In this document: positions 25,801 through 34,019 of the stretch, in pieces
How positions within the stretch are numbered: the stretch's first letter is position 1
Layout of the letters: each line of letters begins with the position of its first letter
From: Blastococcus aurantiacus
Lineage (GTDB): Bacteria; Actinomycetota; Actinomycetes; Mycobacteriales; Geodermatophilaceae
Assembly (NCBI RefSeq): GCF_900102425.1
Contig: NZ_FNBT01000001.1
Span: forward strand, 124,001 to 188,000
Reading direction: 5' to 3'
DNA: 64,000 bases
Program-made: the position numbers and the translations under genes
Notes under the pieces: model-generated
The model's input: only the letters and a program-made list of their open reading frames with translations
The model's database searches: none
What the model was told of the DNA's origin: nothing

Positions 25801-27257
25801 GGCTCCCTCACCACGTCGTCCGGCTCCAGGTCATCCCGGACGCCGCGCCACGACGGGTGCCGCAGCCGGTCGTCGGCCGTCCACACCGCATAGGCCACCT
25901 CGCCCACCAGGTCCGGCTCCACCCAGTGCGCGTCCCGGGTGACCTCCCGCGGCAACGCCCCGTCGAACGGCGCCGACGTCCGGGGCGTGAGCGTGCGCTG
26001 CAGGTGCCGCAGGTCGGCGTCGCTGAAACCGGTGCCGACGTGCCCGACGTAGACCAGCCGGCCCTCGTCGTCCGGTACGCCCACGAGCAGCGAGCCGATG
26101 GTCCCCTCCCGACGTCCCTGCCCCGGGCGCCACCCGCCGACGACGACCGCCTGAGTGAAGAAGTTCTTGACCTTCCGCCAGTCGGGGCTGCGCACGCCCT
26201 CCCGGTACGGGGACTCCAGCCGTTTGGCGACGACGCCCTCCAGGCCGTTCTCCTCGCTCGCGGCCCGCACGTCGGCCCCGCCTCCCCGGAACCACGGGGT
26301 CAGCACCCAGCGGTGCCCGGCCGGGGCCAGCTCGTCGAGCAGCTCCCGCCGTTCGGCGTAGGGCCGCCCGCGCAGGTCCTCACCGTCCAGCGCGAGCAGG
26401 TCGAAGACCAGGTAGGTGACCGGCGCGGCGGCCGCCATCCGCGGCACCTCCGGGCCGGTGCGGTGCATCCGGTTCTGCAAGGCGCCGAAGTCGGGGCGGC
26501 CGGCGGCGTCCATCATCACGATCTCGCCGTCGACGACGGCGTCGCGACCGGCCAGCGCCGTCGGCAGCCGCGACACCTCCGGGTAGCGGACGGTGATGTC
26601 GGTGGCCTTGCGGGAGGACAGGGACAGCACCCCGCCGCGGACCGTGGCCACGGCCCGCACCCCGTCCCACTTGAACTCGTAGCCCCAGCGGTCGTCCTCG
26701 TCGGCGGAGGGCATCGCCCCCGCGGTCGCCAGCATCGGCAGCGGGGCGGGCGGCGGCTCCGGCGGCGCGGTGGCGTCCAGCTTGCGGATGTTCCAGGTGC
26801 CGTCGGCGAGCGGGAAGAGGGCGTACCGGCCGGTCAGCCGGCGGCCGTCGAAGGTGACGATGACGTGCCGCTCGTCCCACTTCTCCGTGGCGTACCGGCC
26901 GGCGTCCCAGATGGTCACCGCGCCGCCGCCGTACTCGCCGGCGGTGATGGTGCCGGCGAACGACGCGTACTCGAGCGGGTGGTCCTCGGTGGGCACGGCG
27001 AGCCGGTTGGTTCCCGGCTCCAGCGGCGGCCCCTTGGGCACCGCCCAGCTTTTCAGGACGCCGTCGCGCTCGAGCCGGAGGTCCCAGTGCACGCGCTCGC
27101 CCGTCCTGCCGCGGGGCGTGTGGTGCTCGTGGACGACGAAGGTGTCGTCGTCGCCCACGGGCAGCCGCTGCCCGGCGGGCGGCACCGGTTCGGCCGTCCG
27201 CGCCGGGTCCCGCTTGGCGCGGTACTCGGCGAGCGGGTCGTCCCGCCGGCCCGGCAC
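25797..27257 (-). CDS. ligD: ATP-dependent DNA ligase with N-terminal 3'-phosphoesterase domain (LigD PE-Lig)
   Basis: 486 residues. About 35-160 is the 3'-phosphoesterase domain (FVVHEHHTPR, HWDLRLERDG, the GEYGGGAV loop), which trims 3' ends. About 170-486 is the ATP-dependent ligase: catalytic Lys196 in YEFKWDGVRAVA, motif III-like YLVFDLLALDGEDL, motif IV EGVVAKRLESPY, and motif V WRKVKNFFTQAVVVGG; the OB domain follows. It seals double-strand breaks held by Ku. It starts 1 base after the ku stop and overlaps the polymerase gene. Confidence 0.95.
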   Translation of the reverse strand: MPGRRDDPLAEYRAKRDPARTAEPVPPAGQRLPVGDDDTFVVHEHHTPRGRTGERVHWDLRLERDGVLKSWAVPKGPPLEPGTNRLAVPTEDHPLEYASFAGTITAGEYGGGAVTIWDAGRYATEKWDERHVIVTFDGRRLTGRYALFPLADGTWNIRKLDATAPPEPPPAPLPMLATAGAMPSADEDDRWGYEFKWDGVRAVATVRGGVLSLSSRKATDITVRYPEVSRLPTALAGRDAVVDGEIVMMDAAGRPDFGALQNRMHRTGPEVPRMAAAAPVTYLVFDLLALDGEDLRGRPYAERRELLDELAPAGHRWVLTPWFRGGGADVRAASEENGLEGVVAKRLESPYREGVRSPDWRKVKNFFTQAVVVGGWRPGQGRREGTIGSLLVGVPDDEGRLVYVGHVGTGFSDADLRHLQRTLTPRTSAPFDGALPREVTRDAHWVEPDLVGEVAYAVWTADDRLRHPSWRGVRDDLEPDDVVREP

Positions 27258-27258
27258 G

Positions 27259-28329
27259 TCAGGCGCTGCGGCGGGCGCGCTTGGCCGGGGGCTTGTCGGC
27301 GCTCGCGCTCTTCTTCGCCGCCGTGGTCTTCGCGGCCGTGGTCTTCGCCGCCGTGGTCTTCGCGGCCGTGGTCGTCGCGGCCGTGGTCTTCGATGCCGTG
27401 GTCTTCGATGCCGGGGTCTTCTTCGCGGGCGCCTTCGCGGCGGCCGCCTTCTTCGCCGGGGCGCGCTTGGCGGGGGCCTTCTTCGCCGGAGCCTCGTCCT
27501 CGGCGGCGGAGTCGTCGGAGTCGTCGACGTCGTCGGCGGAGTCGGTTGCTCCGGAGCCGCCCTTGGCGCGCTCGACGCTGCGGCGCAGCGCGCTCATCAG
27601 GTCGACCACCGCGGCGCCGTCGTCGGCGACCTCCGGCGGCTGCTGCACGTCACCGCCGCTCTGCTTGGCCTCCAGCAGGGCGGTCATGGCCTCGCGGTAG
27701 TCGTCGGTGAACTGGCCCGGGTCGAACTCCGACGTCATGGAGCCGATCAGCGCCTCGGCCATCTTCAGCTCCTGCGGCCGGACGGCGATGTCCTCGTCGA
27801 GGAAGGCGAAGTCGGGACGGCGGATCTCGTCGGGCCACCGCATCGTGTGCATCACCAGCACGCCGTCGCGGACCCGCAGGACCGCGAGCGACTCGCGCTG
27901 CCGGATGGCGATCTTGGTGATCGCCACCTGACCGGCGTTCTCCAGGGCGTCGCGCAGCAGCACGTACGGGCGGGCCGCCGGGCCGTCGGGCTCGAGGTAG
28001 TAGGTCTTCTCGAACATGATCGGGTCGATCTCGTCCTGGTCGACGAACTCCAGCACCTCGATCTCGCGCCGGGTGCTCAGCGGCAGCTCGTCGAAGTCGG
28101 CGTCGGTGAGGATGACGACCTGGCCGTCGGGCAGCTCGTAGCCCTTGGCGATGTCGCCGTACTCGACCTCCTCGCCGTCGATCGAGCAGACCCGCTTGTA
28201 CTTGACCCGGCCACCGTCCACGGCGTGCACCTGGTGGAAGCGGATGTCCTTGTCCTCGGTGGCGGAGTACAGCTTCACGCCGATGCTGACCAGCCCGAAG
28301 GACACGGCCCCGCGCCAGATCGATCGCAT
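27259..28329 (-). CDS. ku: Ku DNA end-binding protein with long Lys/Ala/Thr C-terminal tail
   Basis: 356 residues. The first 260 or so are the bacterial Ku core (IWRGAVSFGLVSIGVKLYSAT, VCSIDGEEVEYGDIAKGYEL, YYLEPDGPAARPYVLLRDAL), a ring-forming homodimer that threads onto broken ends and recruits LigD. The last 95 residues are an acidic linker followed by PAKKAPAKR- and KTTAA-type repeats ending in PPAKRARRSA, a histone-H1-like basic tail. Such tails in actinobacterial Ku are known to change DNA binding. First gene of the operon ku, ligD(PE-Lig), ligD(Pol), purU. ATG start at 28329. Confidence 0.96.
   Translation of the reverse strand: MRSIWRGAVSFGLVSIGVKLYSATEDKDIRFHQVHAVDGGRVKYKRVCSIDGEEVEYGDIAKGYELPDGQVVILTDADFDELPLSTRREIEVLEFVDQDEIDPIMFEKTYYLEPDGPAARPYVLLRDALENAGQVAITKIAIRQRESLAVLRVRDGVLVMHTMRWPDEIRRPDFAFLDEDIAVRPQELKMAEALIGSMTSEFDPGQFTDDYREAMTALLEAKQSGGDVQQPPEVADDGAAVVDLMSALRRSVERAKGGSGATDSADDVDDSDDSAAEDEAPAKKAPAKRAPAKKAAAAKAPAKKTPASKTTASKTTAATTTAAKTTAAKTTAAKTTAAKKSASADKPPAKRARRSA
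27314..27418 (-). repeat. Seven 15-bp tandem repeats inside ku (KTTAA-type tail)
   Basis: Seven consecutive 15-base units, plus-strand form TTCGCSGCCGTGGTC with small variants, encode the pentapeptides KTTAA, TTTAA, KTTAS and KTPAS. The exact period and near-identity make this a likely site of copy-number change between strains. It is coding and is not a CRISPR. Confidence 0.9.
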
Positions 28330-28459
28330 GCCGCCCCTTCCCGAAGGGGACCCGGGGTGGGTCCCGCGCCGACCCGTTCCGGGTCAAGATCACACGATAG
28401 GTGCGCAGGGCCGCCCGTGGCAGGTCGGCGGACACGGGGTCTCCCCCGGTCGGAGGACC

Positions 28460-29044
28460 TCAGGCGTCCACGCCGGCGGACTCCTCGTCCCCCGTGGACG
28501 GCGCCAGCGCGCCGTTCTGGATGGCGTCGTACACGAACTGGAGCACGTCCGAGCCGGCCACCATCGTCATGGTGAGGGCGGCCAACCGGGTGGCCTTCGG
28601 CGCGGTGACGTAGCCGAACACGAAGCCGGTGCCGACCCACTGCGCCAGGCAGAACGGACAGGTCAGCAGCTCCCCCACCGCGTGCTTGACGCCGCCGTGC
28701 TCGCGCACCTCCTCGGCGACCTCCGCGTGCCCCGACGGGCCCTCGAAGCGCACGAACGGCGCCCGCACCGGAGCCGTCACCGGGTCCTTGGCGATCCGGC
28801 GGGCCAGCCGGAAGGTGGCCACGGTCAGCAGGGCGGCGTCGCCGAACGGGATCCGCTCGGGCAACTCCTTCCCGGAGGCCCGGACCGCCGTGGCGGCCGC
28901 GGACACCAGACCCAGGTAGACGCCCATCGCGCCGAGGTCGGCGCCGAGGGGGCGCGCCTCCCCGTTGGTGTACTCACGCTTCTGCGTGCGGGCCCACCGG
29001 CGGACCGGGGCCCCGATCCGCTGCACCTCGTCTGCGATCGCCAT
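28460..29044 (-). CDS. DUF1360 family membrane protein
   Basis: 194 residues. The diagnostic segment is GELLTCPFCLAQWVGTGFVFG, with a CxxC in a membrane-edge context as in DUF1360 proteins. Two to three hydrophobic helices (GAMGVYLGLVSAAATAV, WVGTGFVFGYV, LTMTMVAGSDVLQFVY) and a charged N-terminus suggest a membrane protein facing the cytosol. Function of the family is unknown. It stands alone upstream of ku in the same orientation, separated by 130 bp that includes AT-rich sequence and probably the ku promoter. Confidence 0.85.
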   Translation of the reverse strand: MAIADEVQRIGAPVRRWARTQKREYTNGEARPLGADLGAMGVYLGLVSAAATAVRASGKELPERIPFGDAALLTVATFRLARRIAKDPVTAPVRAPFVRFEGPSGHAEVAEEVREHGGVKHAVGELLTCPFCLAQWVGTGFVFGYVTAPKATRLAALTMTMVAGSDVLQFVYDAIQNGALAPSTGDEESAGVDA

Positions 29045-29230
29045 GGTGCGGCGCTACCCGCGCAACCGCCCCGCCACGCGCCGATCCGTCCGAGCGTGCC
29101 GCAGGGCACACGAGGCATGGCGACGCAGGCCACGGGTAGGGCGGTGGTCCGATGCCGGTCCACCGGACCGGCCCATGGTCCCCAGCGGACGACGGACGCG
29201 GGTGCGCCCGCGCGACGAACGGAGACGCTC

Positions 29231-29671
29231 ATGACCGATCCCGGCACCACCGACGGCACCACCCAGACCGAAGGTCAGACCGCCCGCGACATCTTCCCCG
29301 AGGACGACGGCATCCCCGAGGTGGCGCAGGACGACTCCCCCACGCTGCAGCGCGCCGAGGACCCGCAGTTCCAGGCGATGCCCGGGGAGAGCCCGACCGC
29401 CACCACCGACTTCGGCACGACCGCGTTCGAGCAGGCCGAGGGCGAGTCGCTCACCGGCCGCCTGGACCGCGAGCTCCCCGACGACGTCCCGGACGTCCGA
29501 CCCGCCGAGGACCCGCAGCGCGCGGACGTCCAGCTGGAGCAGGACCTGAACACCACGCCGAACAGCGACTCGGGCACCAACCGCACGGCCGACGACATGG
29601 AGGCCACCGGGGACGCGGCCATCGGCGGAGAGGGCCCCGAGGAGTCCGCCGTCCACGTCATCGACGGCTGA
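29231..29671 (+). CDS. Acidic DUF5709 family protein
   Basis: 146 residues, strongly acidic, without signal peptide or membrane segment. The stretch TDFGTTAFEQAEGESLTGRL, then an acidic ELPDDVPD, matches the actinobacterial DUF5709 pattern. The rest is Asp/Glu/Thr-rich and probably disordered. ATG 29231 has GGAG six bases upstream; frames extending left run through intergenic sequence. Proteins of this kind often appear among general-stress or osmotic-response genes; here it sits beside the SigF-type regulatory region. Function unknown. Confidence 0.8.
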   Translation: MTDPGTTDGTTQTEGQTARDIFPEDDGIPEVAQDDSPTLQRAEDPQFQAMPGESPTATTDFGTTAFEQAEGESLTGRLDRELPDDVPDVRPAEDPQRADVQLEQDLNTTPNSDSGTNRTADDMEATGDAAIGGEGPEESAVHVIDG

Positions 29672-29930
29672 TCGCACGGTTCCGGTCCTGATCCACCCCG
29701 GAGACGCGACACCCGGCCGCCAACTCCCGGGGTGGGTTGGCGTCCGCACGAACCGTTGTCTACGTTGGGTCCGCGGTTGAGCAGGCAGCCGTACCGGAGC
29801 GGACCCCACGAGGGCCTGTTCCGGCCGCGTCGACCGAGCGCAGCCACCCGGTGCCATCGTGCGCTGGACGCGCAGCGGTAGATTGACCGGGCGGTGTGCC
29901 ACTGCGCCGCCGCCGAGAGGAGCACCGTCC

Positions 29931-30329
29931 GTGACCACTTCCGACCTGCCCGCCGAGGGGCAGCCCGACGTGTCGACCGAAGGCACCGAGGCGCCGTTCG
30001 ACGACGTGATCACGCTCTCCACCTCCACCGACGAGGACGGCGTGGTGACGGTGAAGGTCGTCGGCGAGGTGGACACCTTCACCGCTCCCGTGCTGCGCTC
30101 GACGCTGGACAGCCAGCTGGAGCAGTCGCCCCGCGAGCTGGTGATCGACCTGTCCGGCGTCCAGTTCCTGGGCTCCGCCGGCCTGGCCGTGCTGGTGGAG
30201 ACGCAGAAGTCCGCCCGCAGCCGTGAGGTCGCCCTGCGCCTCATCGCCACGACCCGTGCCGTCACGCGGCCGCTCGAGGTGACCGGCCTGATCGACCTCT
30301 TCACCATCGCGGACAGCTCCGCCCGCTGA
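29931..30329 (+). CDS. STAS-domain anti-sigma factor antagonist
   Basis: 132 residues from GTG 29931 with GAGAGGAG eight bases before it. After a 30-residue acidic lead, it folds as a STAS domain: VVTVKVVGEVDTFTAPVLRS, ELVIDLSGVQFLGSAGLAVL and a C-terminal LEVTGLIDLFTIAD. The Ser in FLGSAGL is at the usual phosphorylation position. In partner switching, the unphosphorylated form binds an RsbW-like kinase and frees the sigma factor; the likely partners are encoded at 33.5-35 kb. Terminated by a strong hairpin. An upstream frame to 29859 lacks a ribosome site. Confidence 0.92.
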   Translation: MTTSDLPAEGQPDVSTEGTEAPFDDVITLSTSTDEDGVVTVKVVGEVDTFTAPVLRSTLDSQLEQSPRELVIDLSGVQFLGSAGLAVLVETQKSARSREVALRLIATTRAVTRPLEVTGLIDLFTIADSSAR

Positions 30330-30341
30330 AGCTGACGCACG

Positions 30342-30378
30342 AGGAAGGGCCCCGCCGGTCACCGGTGGGGCCCTTCCT
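30342..30378. terminator. 17-bp hairpin between STAS and topoisomerase genes
   Basis: Arms 30342-30358 and 30362-30378 pair with a single G-U wobble around a TCA loop, followed by TGTCTC on the plus side. Placed between convergent stops (30329 and 30388). Confidence 0.85.
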
Positions 30379-30387
30379 TGTCTCAGC

Positions 30388-31416
30388 TCAGGCCGTGAGC
30401 AGCTGGCAGACCGCCTGCTCCAGCGCGCGCTGCACGTCGCGGTCTGCCTCGGCGTCCTCCGCGTCCCCGAGCGCCTCCGCGACGGTCTCGCCGTGCTCGA
30501 ACCGGTCCACCACCCGCGGGTCGACGTAACTGGCCTTGCAGACCGCCGGGGTGTTGCCCAGCTGCTCGCTCACCTCCTTGTAGGCGGCGTTCACGATCTT
30601 CTTCCGGGCGGTCCTGGACGTCGGCCGGGGCGCCTCCGCGAGCTTCGCGGCCATGAGCACCGTGGCGTTCCAGGTCCGGAAGTCCTTGGCGGTGATCTCC
30701 GCCCCGCTGATGTCCTTGAGGTAGGCGTTGATCTCGCTGCTGGTGACGTCACGCCACGTGCCGTCCTCCACCTGGTAGGCGAGCAGCTCCTCCCCGGTGC
30801 CCTCCGGCCGCTCCAGCAGCTGGCGCACCACGGTGGCCGTCGGCCGGTCGGTGAGCTCGACCTCGCGCTCGATCCCACCCTTGGCGGTGTAGGAGAAGAA
30901 CGTCCGCTCCCCGCGGACCCGCACGTGCTCGCGGCGCAGCGTGGCCAGGCCGTAGGTGCCGTTCTCCTCGGCGTACTGCTCGCTGCCGATGCGGAACGCC
31001 CCCAGGTCCAGCAGCCGGATCGCCGTCGCCAGCACCCGCTCCCGGTTGAGCCCGCGGGTGCGCAGCGCCGCGACGACCTCGTCCCGGACGTCGGGGAGCT
31101 GGTGGGCGATCTCCAGGACCCGCTCGTGCTTCTCCGCGTCGCGCCGGGCCCGCCACTGGTCGTGGTAGCGGTACTGCCGGCGCCCCGCGGCGTCGAACCC
31201 GGTGGCCTGGATGTGGCCGTTGGGCCACGGGCAGATCCACACGTCGCGCCAGGCCGGCGGGATGGCCAGGCCGCGGATCCGGTCGAGGCGGTCGTCCTTG
31301 ATCAGCGCCCCGTCGGTGTCGTAGTAGGCGAACCCCCGGCCCGCCCGGCGGCGTCGGTAGCCGGGACCGTTCACGTCACTCCGCCGCAGTCTCACCGCCG
31401 GAGGATGGGCACGCAT
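30388..31416 (-). CDS. DNA topoisomerase IB (poxvirus/bacterial type)
   Basis: 342 residues from ATG 31416; a TTG four codons earlier is less likely. It relaxes supercoils by transient 3'-phosphotyrosyl bonds. N-terminal domain: GFAYYDTDGALIKD, IPPAWRDVWICPWPNGHIQATG. The catalytic domain has the Arg in FRIGSEQYAEENGTYG, a Lys in SYTAKGG, DFRTWNATV, and the nucleophile Tyr at about 297 in VCKASYVDPRV. Full length for the family. It lies between the STAS antagonist and the phosphatase of the SigF module, in the phosphatase's orientation and 37 bases after it. Confidence 0.95.
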   Translation of the reverse strand: MRAHPPAVRLRRSDVNGPGYRRRRAGRGFAYYDTDGALIKDDRLDRIRGLAIPPAWRDVWICPWPNGHIQATGFDAAGRRQYRYHDQWRARRDAEKHERVLEIAHQLPDVRDEVVAALRTRGLNRERVLATAIRLLDLGAFRIGSEQYAEENGTYGLATLRREHVRVRGERTFFSYTAKGGIEREVELTDRPTATVVRQLLERPEGTGEELLAYQVEDGTWRDVTSSEINAYLKDISGAEITAKDFRTWNATVLMAAKLAEAPRPTSRTARKKIVNAAYKEVSEQLGNTPAVCKASYVDPRVVDRFEHGETVAEALGDAEDAEADRDVQRALEQAVCQLLTA

Positions 31417-31453
31417 GACCCTGCGCAAACGCAGGACGGCGCGCCGTCACCCG

Positions 31454-33301
31454 TCAGCGGAGGTCCACCAGCCCGCCGAGGCCGCTGACCTCGAGCACGT
31501 GCCGGGTGACCCCGCGCTCGGTGGCGTGCACCACGAGCCGCCACCGCTCGTCGCGCGCGATGCGGGCCATCGCCAGCACGACCCGCACGGCGGCGCTGCT
31601 GAAGAGCGTCACGGCCTCCAGGTCGAGCTCCACCCGCGCGGTGCCGCCGCGGCTGGCCTCGAGCAGGCGGATGCGCAGCTGGTCGGCGCCGGCCTCGTCG
31701 ACCGCTCCTTCGGCGCGCACCACCGGGCGGTCCCCGCTCCGGTCGACGACGACCGTCGTGCCCTCGGTGCTCCCGCCCGGGGACGGCTCGTCCTCGGAGG
31801 TGTGCCGCAGTCGCACGGTCAGGGTCACCGTCGTGCCGTCCCGGTCGTCCAGCGAGACGCCGTCGACGAGCTGGCGCATGATCAGCAGTCCGCGCCCCCG
31901 GTCGCCCGGATCGCGGTCCGGGGGCCGCCAGGTCCCGTCGTCGTGGACGGAGACGGTGAGCACGCCGTCGGGGTCCACGCGCGCCCGCACCGACATGGGC
32001 CCTGGTTCCGACCCGCGGTAGGCGTGCTCCGCGGCGTTGGCGCACGCCTCGCCGACGGCGGCCATCACGCCGACCCGGTCGTTCTCGCTCATCCCCAGCC
32101 CGCCGAGCCATGCACCCAGCCGACGGCGAATCCCGGGCAGGGAGGCCGGGACGGCGGACAGGTCCAGCTGGAAGGGCTGGAGGCTCGCGACCCGCCGGTG
32201 GGCCACCAGCACGGCGACGTCGTCGGGCCAGTCCTGCGGTGGCCGGACCAGCTCGGCGATCTCGACGGCGAGGGCCGACGCCGTGGCCGGGTCCCCCGCG
32301 CCCGGGCGGCCCAGCACCTGCCGGGAAGCGGCGATCAGCCGGTCGAAGGCGTCGGACCAGTCGCTGCCGGCCCCGGCGAGCGCTCCGTTGGAGAACAGCA
32401 CCAGGGTCGACCCCTGCTCGAGGACGAACTCGTGCACCGGCGTCCCGGAGTCGGGCAGGCTGCCCAGCGGCGGGCGGGGTGTGACGGGCAGGAACGAGGC
32501 GCTGCCGTCCGCGCCGACGACCAGGGGCGCGGGGTGGCCGGCCGTCGTGTACGAGAGGACGCCGCTGGCGGAGTCGAGGACGCCGTAGAAGACCGAGGCG
32601 CCCTCGACGTCGTCCATGAGGGTGGCGAACGCGTCCAGGCCGGCGAGGACGGCCGGTGGCGCGGGGTCGCGCAGCGCCGTGGACCGCATCGCGCCGCGCA
32701 GCCGGCTCATCGCGCCCGCCGCGGGGACGCCGTGACCGACCGCGTCGCCGACCACGAGGGCGAGCTTCCCGTCCCCCAGCGGCACCGCGTCGTACCAGTC
32801 ACCACCGGCGGCGCGGATCGACGTCGCCTGGTGGTAGCTGCCCGCCAGCGCCAGATCCGGGAGCATCGGCAGGAACGGCGGGAGCAGCGACGACTGCGCG
32901 GCTTCGACGGCGTGCGCACCGGGGGCCGGCCAGGCAGCGGCGTCGTCGGCGTCGTGCTCGATGATCGCCATCGCGCCGGTCCCCCCGCCGACGGGGAGGG
33001 CCCGGACGACGACCGTCACCGAGGGCCCGCCCTCGCCCAGCGGTCCGCTCAGCGTCTCGGCCCGGCCGGTGCGTGTCACCGCCGCAACCACCGCGGGGAG
33101 GAGCCGGCCGGCGACCGGCGGCACCTGGTCGAGCTCGCCGCCCAGCCGGCGCGCGCGGGCGTTGGCCCAGACGGTCCGACCGGAGCCGGCCAGGCAGTAG
33201 ATGGCGGCCGACGCGCCCTCCATCGCCGCGAGCAGCACGGCGGCCCCGTCCGGCCCGGGGCCGTCCGGCGGGTGTGGCTGCCCTGCGTGGTCGGTGCTCA
33301 T
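31454..33301 (-). CDS. Four-domain partner-switching phosphatase (PAS-like, SpoIIE/PP2C, HATPase, STAS)
   Basis: 615 residues combining functions that are usually separate. Residues about 20-115 form a PAS-like sensor (AAIYCLAGSGRTVWANARA). About 140-370 is a SpoIIE/RsbU-type PP2C phosphatase with metal-site motifs GGDWYDAVPL, VVGDAVGHG and WPDDVAVLV. About 380-500 is an RsbW-like ATPase (GEACANAAEHAY, VHDDGTW, DRGRGLLIMRQLVD). About 515-615 is a STAS-like domain with FSSAAV near 568-571, where many antagonists have DSSG. It probably dephosphorylates STAS antagonists to activate a sigma factor. ATG 33301 is used; extensions to 33649 read Arg/Pro-rich antisense sequence. Followed by topoisomerase IB on the same strand and divergent from rsbW-sigF. 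Confidence 0.92.
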   Translation of the reverse strand: MSTDHAGQPHPPDGPGPDGAAVLLAAMEGASAAIYCLAGSGRTVWANARARRLGGELDQVPPVAGRLLPAVVAAVTRTGRAETLSGPLGEGGPSVTVVVRALPVGGGTGAMAIIEHDADDAAAWPAPGAHAVEAAQSSLLPPFLPMLPDLALAGSYHQATSIRAAGGDWYDAVPLGDGKLALVVGDAVGHGVPAAGAMSRLRGAMRSTALRDPAPPAVLAGLDAFATLMDDVEGASVFYGVLDSASGVLSYTTAGHPAPLVVGADGSASFLPVTPRPPLGSLPDSGTPVHEFVLEQGSTLVLFSNGALAGAGSDWSDAFDRLIAASRQVLGRPGAGDPATASALAVEIAELVRPPQDWPDDVAVLVAHRRVASLQPFQLDLSAVPASLPGIRRRLGAWLGGLGMSENDRVGVMAAVGEACANAAEHAYRGSEPGPMSVRARVDPDGVLTVSVHDDGTWRPPDRDPGDRGRGLLIMRQLVDGVSLDDRDGTTVTLTVRLRHTSEDEPSPGGSTEGTTVVVDRSGDRPVVRAEGAVDEAGADQLRIRLLEASRGGTARVELDLEAVTLFSSAAVRVVLAMARIARDERWRLVVHATERGVTRHVLEVSGLGGLVDLR

Positions 33302-33375
33302 CGCCCGCCAGAGAACAACAGGCCCCCGACCTCGGCAACCGCGCCGGAGGGGGCGTGGGGCGTGGGGCAGCGCAC

Positions 33376-33401
33376 GTTTGCCGTCGCGTCCGGAACGGGT
33401 A
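33376..33401 (+). promoter_or_regulatory. SigF/SigB-type promoter upstream of rsbW-sigF
   Basis: GTTT (33376-33379), exactly 17 bases, GGGTA (33397-33401). This matches the GTTT-N15-17-GGGTA promoter of actinobacterial SigF/SigB sigma factors and points at the rsbW-sigF pair 120 bp downstream, implying autoregulation. Confidence 0.7.
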
Positions 33402-33521
33402 GTTCTCCCCGCCGGTCCGCCAGCCGCGTCGAGGGTCCGTGGGCCTCCGCCGCGTCCGACGGGCAGGATGGACGTCGCACGGCAGTCGGCCGGGCACGCC
33501 GGGACGAAGGAGCGGTAACGG

Positions 33522-34019
33522 ATGGTTGACTCGAGGGGCGCCCTCGCGCAGGACGGGCGGCGCGCGGAACGGCTGGAGCTGCGGGTGCCCATCACCCCGA
33601 TGCAGCTGCCCGCGGTCCGGGCGATGGCCGGTGACCTCGCCATCCGCATGGACTACGACCTCGACAGCGTCGAGGACCTCCGCCTCGCCGTCGACGAGGC
33701 GTGCGCGACGCTCGCCAGCATCGTCGAGGGCGATGCCCCGCTGACCGTCGTCTTCGAGACGACCCGGAGCGGACTGCACATCGAGGCGTGGGTGCCCACG
33801 GCCGCGGGCGTCGACGTGCCGCGCGACGGATTCGGCTGGGCCGTACTGGCCACGCTCGTCGACGCGGTCGAGGGCCGCCCGGCCAGCCAGGACCGGGTCC
33901 CGGGCGGGGACGGCTCCGCCTCCCCTGTCGCGGTGATCGCCATGGACAAGTTCCTGCCGGGCCAGCGCCCCGCCGAGCTGGCGGGCGGCGCAGGGCAGAA
34001 CCTCTCGGTGGCCCGATGA
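33522..34019 (+). CDS. rsbW: RsbW-like anti-sigma factor kinase (HATPase)
   Basis: 165 residues. LRVPITPMQLPAVRAMAGDLA leads into the N-box region LDSVEDLRLAVDEACATLASI, the typical short GHKL ATPase/serine kinase of the RsbW/UsfX group. It should bind and hold the sigma factor encoded next, and phosphorylate STAS antagonists. Later ATP-lid motifs are weak, as in other actinobacterial members. ATG 33522 has GAAGGAG nine bases upstream. Its stop overlaps the sigma factor start by 4 bases, the classical anti-sigma/sigma coupling. Confidence 0.88.
   Translation: MVDSRGALAQDGRRAERLELRVPITPMQLPAVRAMAGDLAIRMDYDLDSVEDLRLAVDEACATLASIVEGDAPLTVVFETTRSGLHIEAWVPTAAGVDVPRDGFGWAVLATLVDAVEGRPASQDRVPGGDGSASPVAVIAMDKFLPGQRPAELAGGAGQNLSVAR

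Noticed and set aside
27311-27425. Regular 15-bp repeats resembling a CRISPR or minisatellite
   Set aside because: No spacers, and the repeats are in frame inside ku, coding for its basic tail.
29101-29145. GGGTA at 29134-29138 as another SigF promoter for the DUF5709 gene
   Set aside because: No GTTT-like element lies 15-17 bases upstream.
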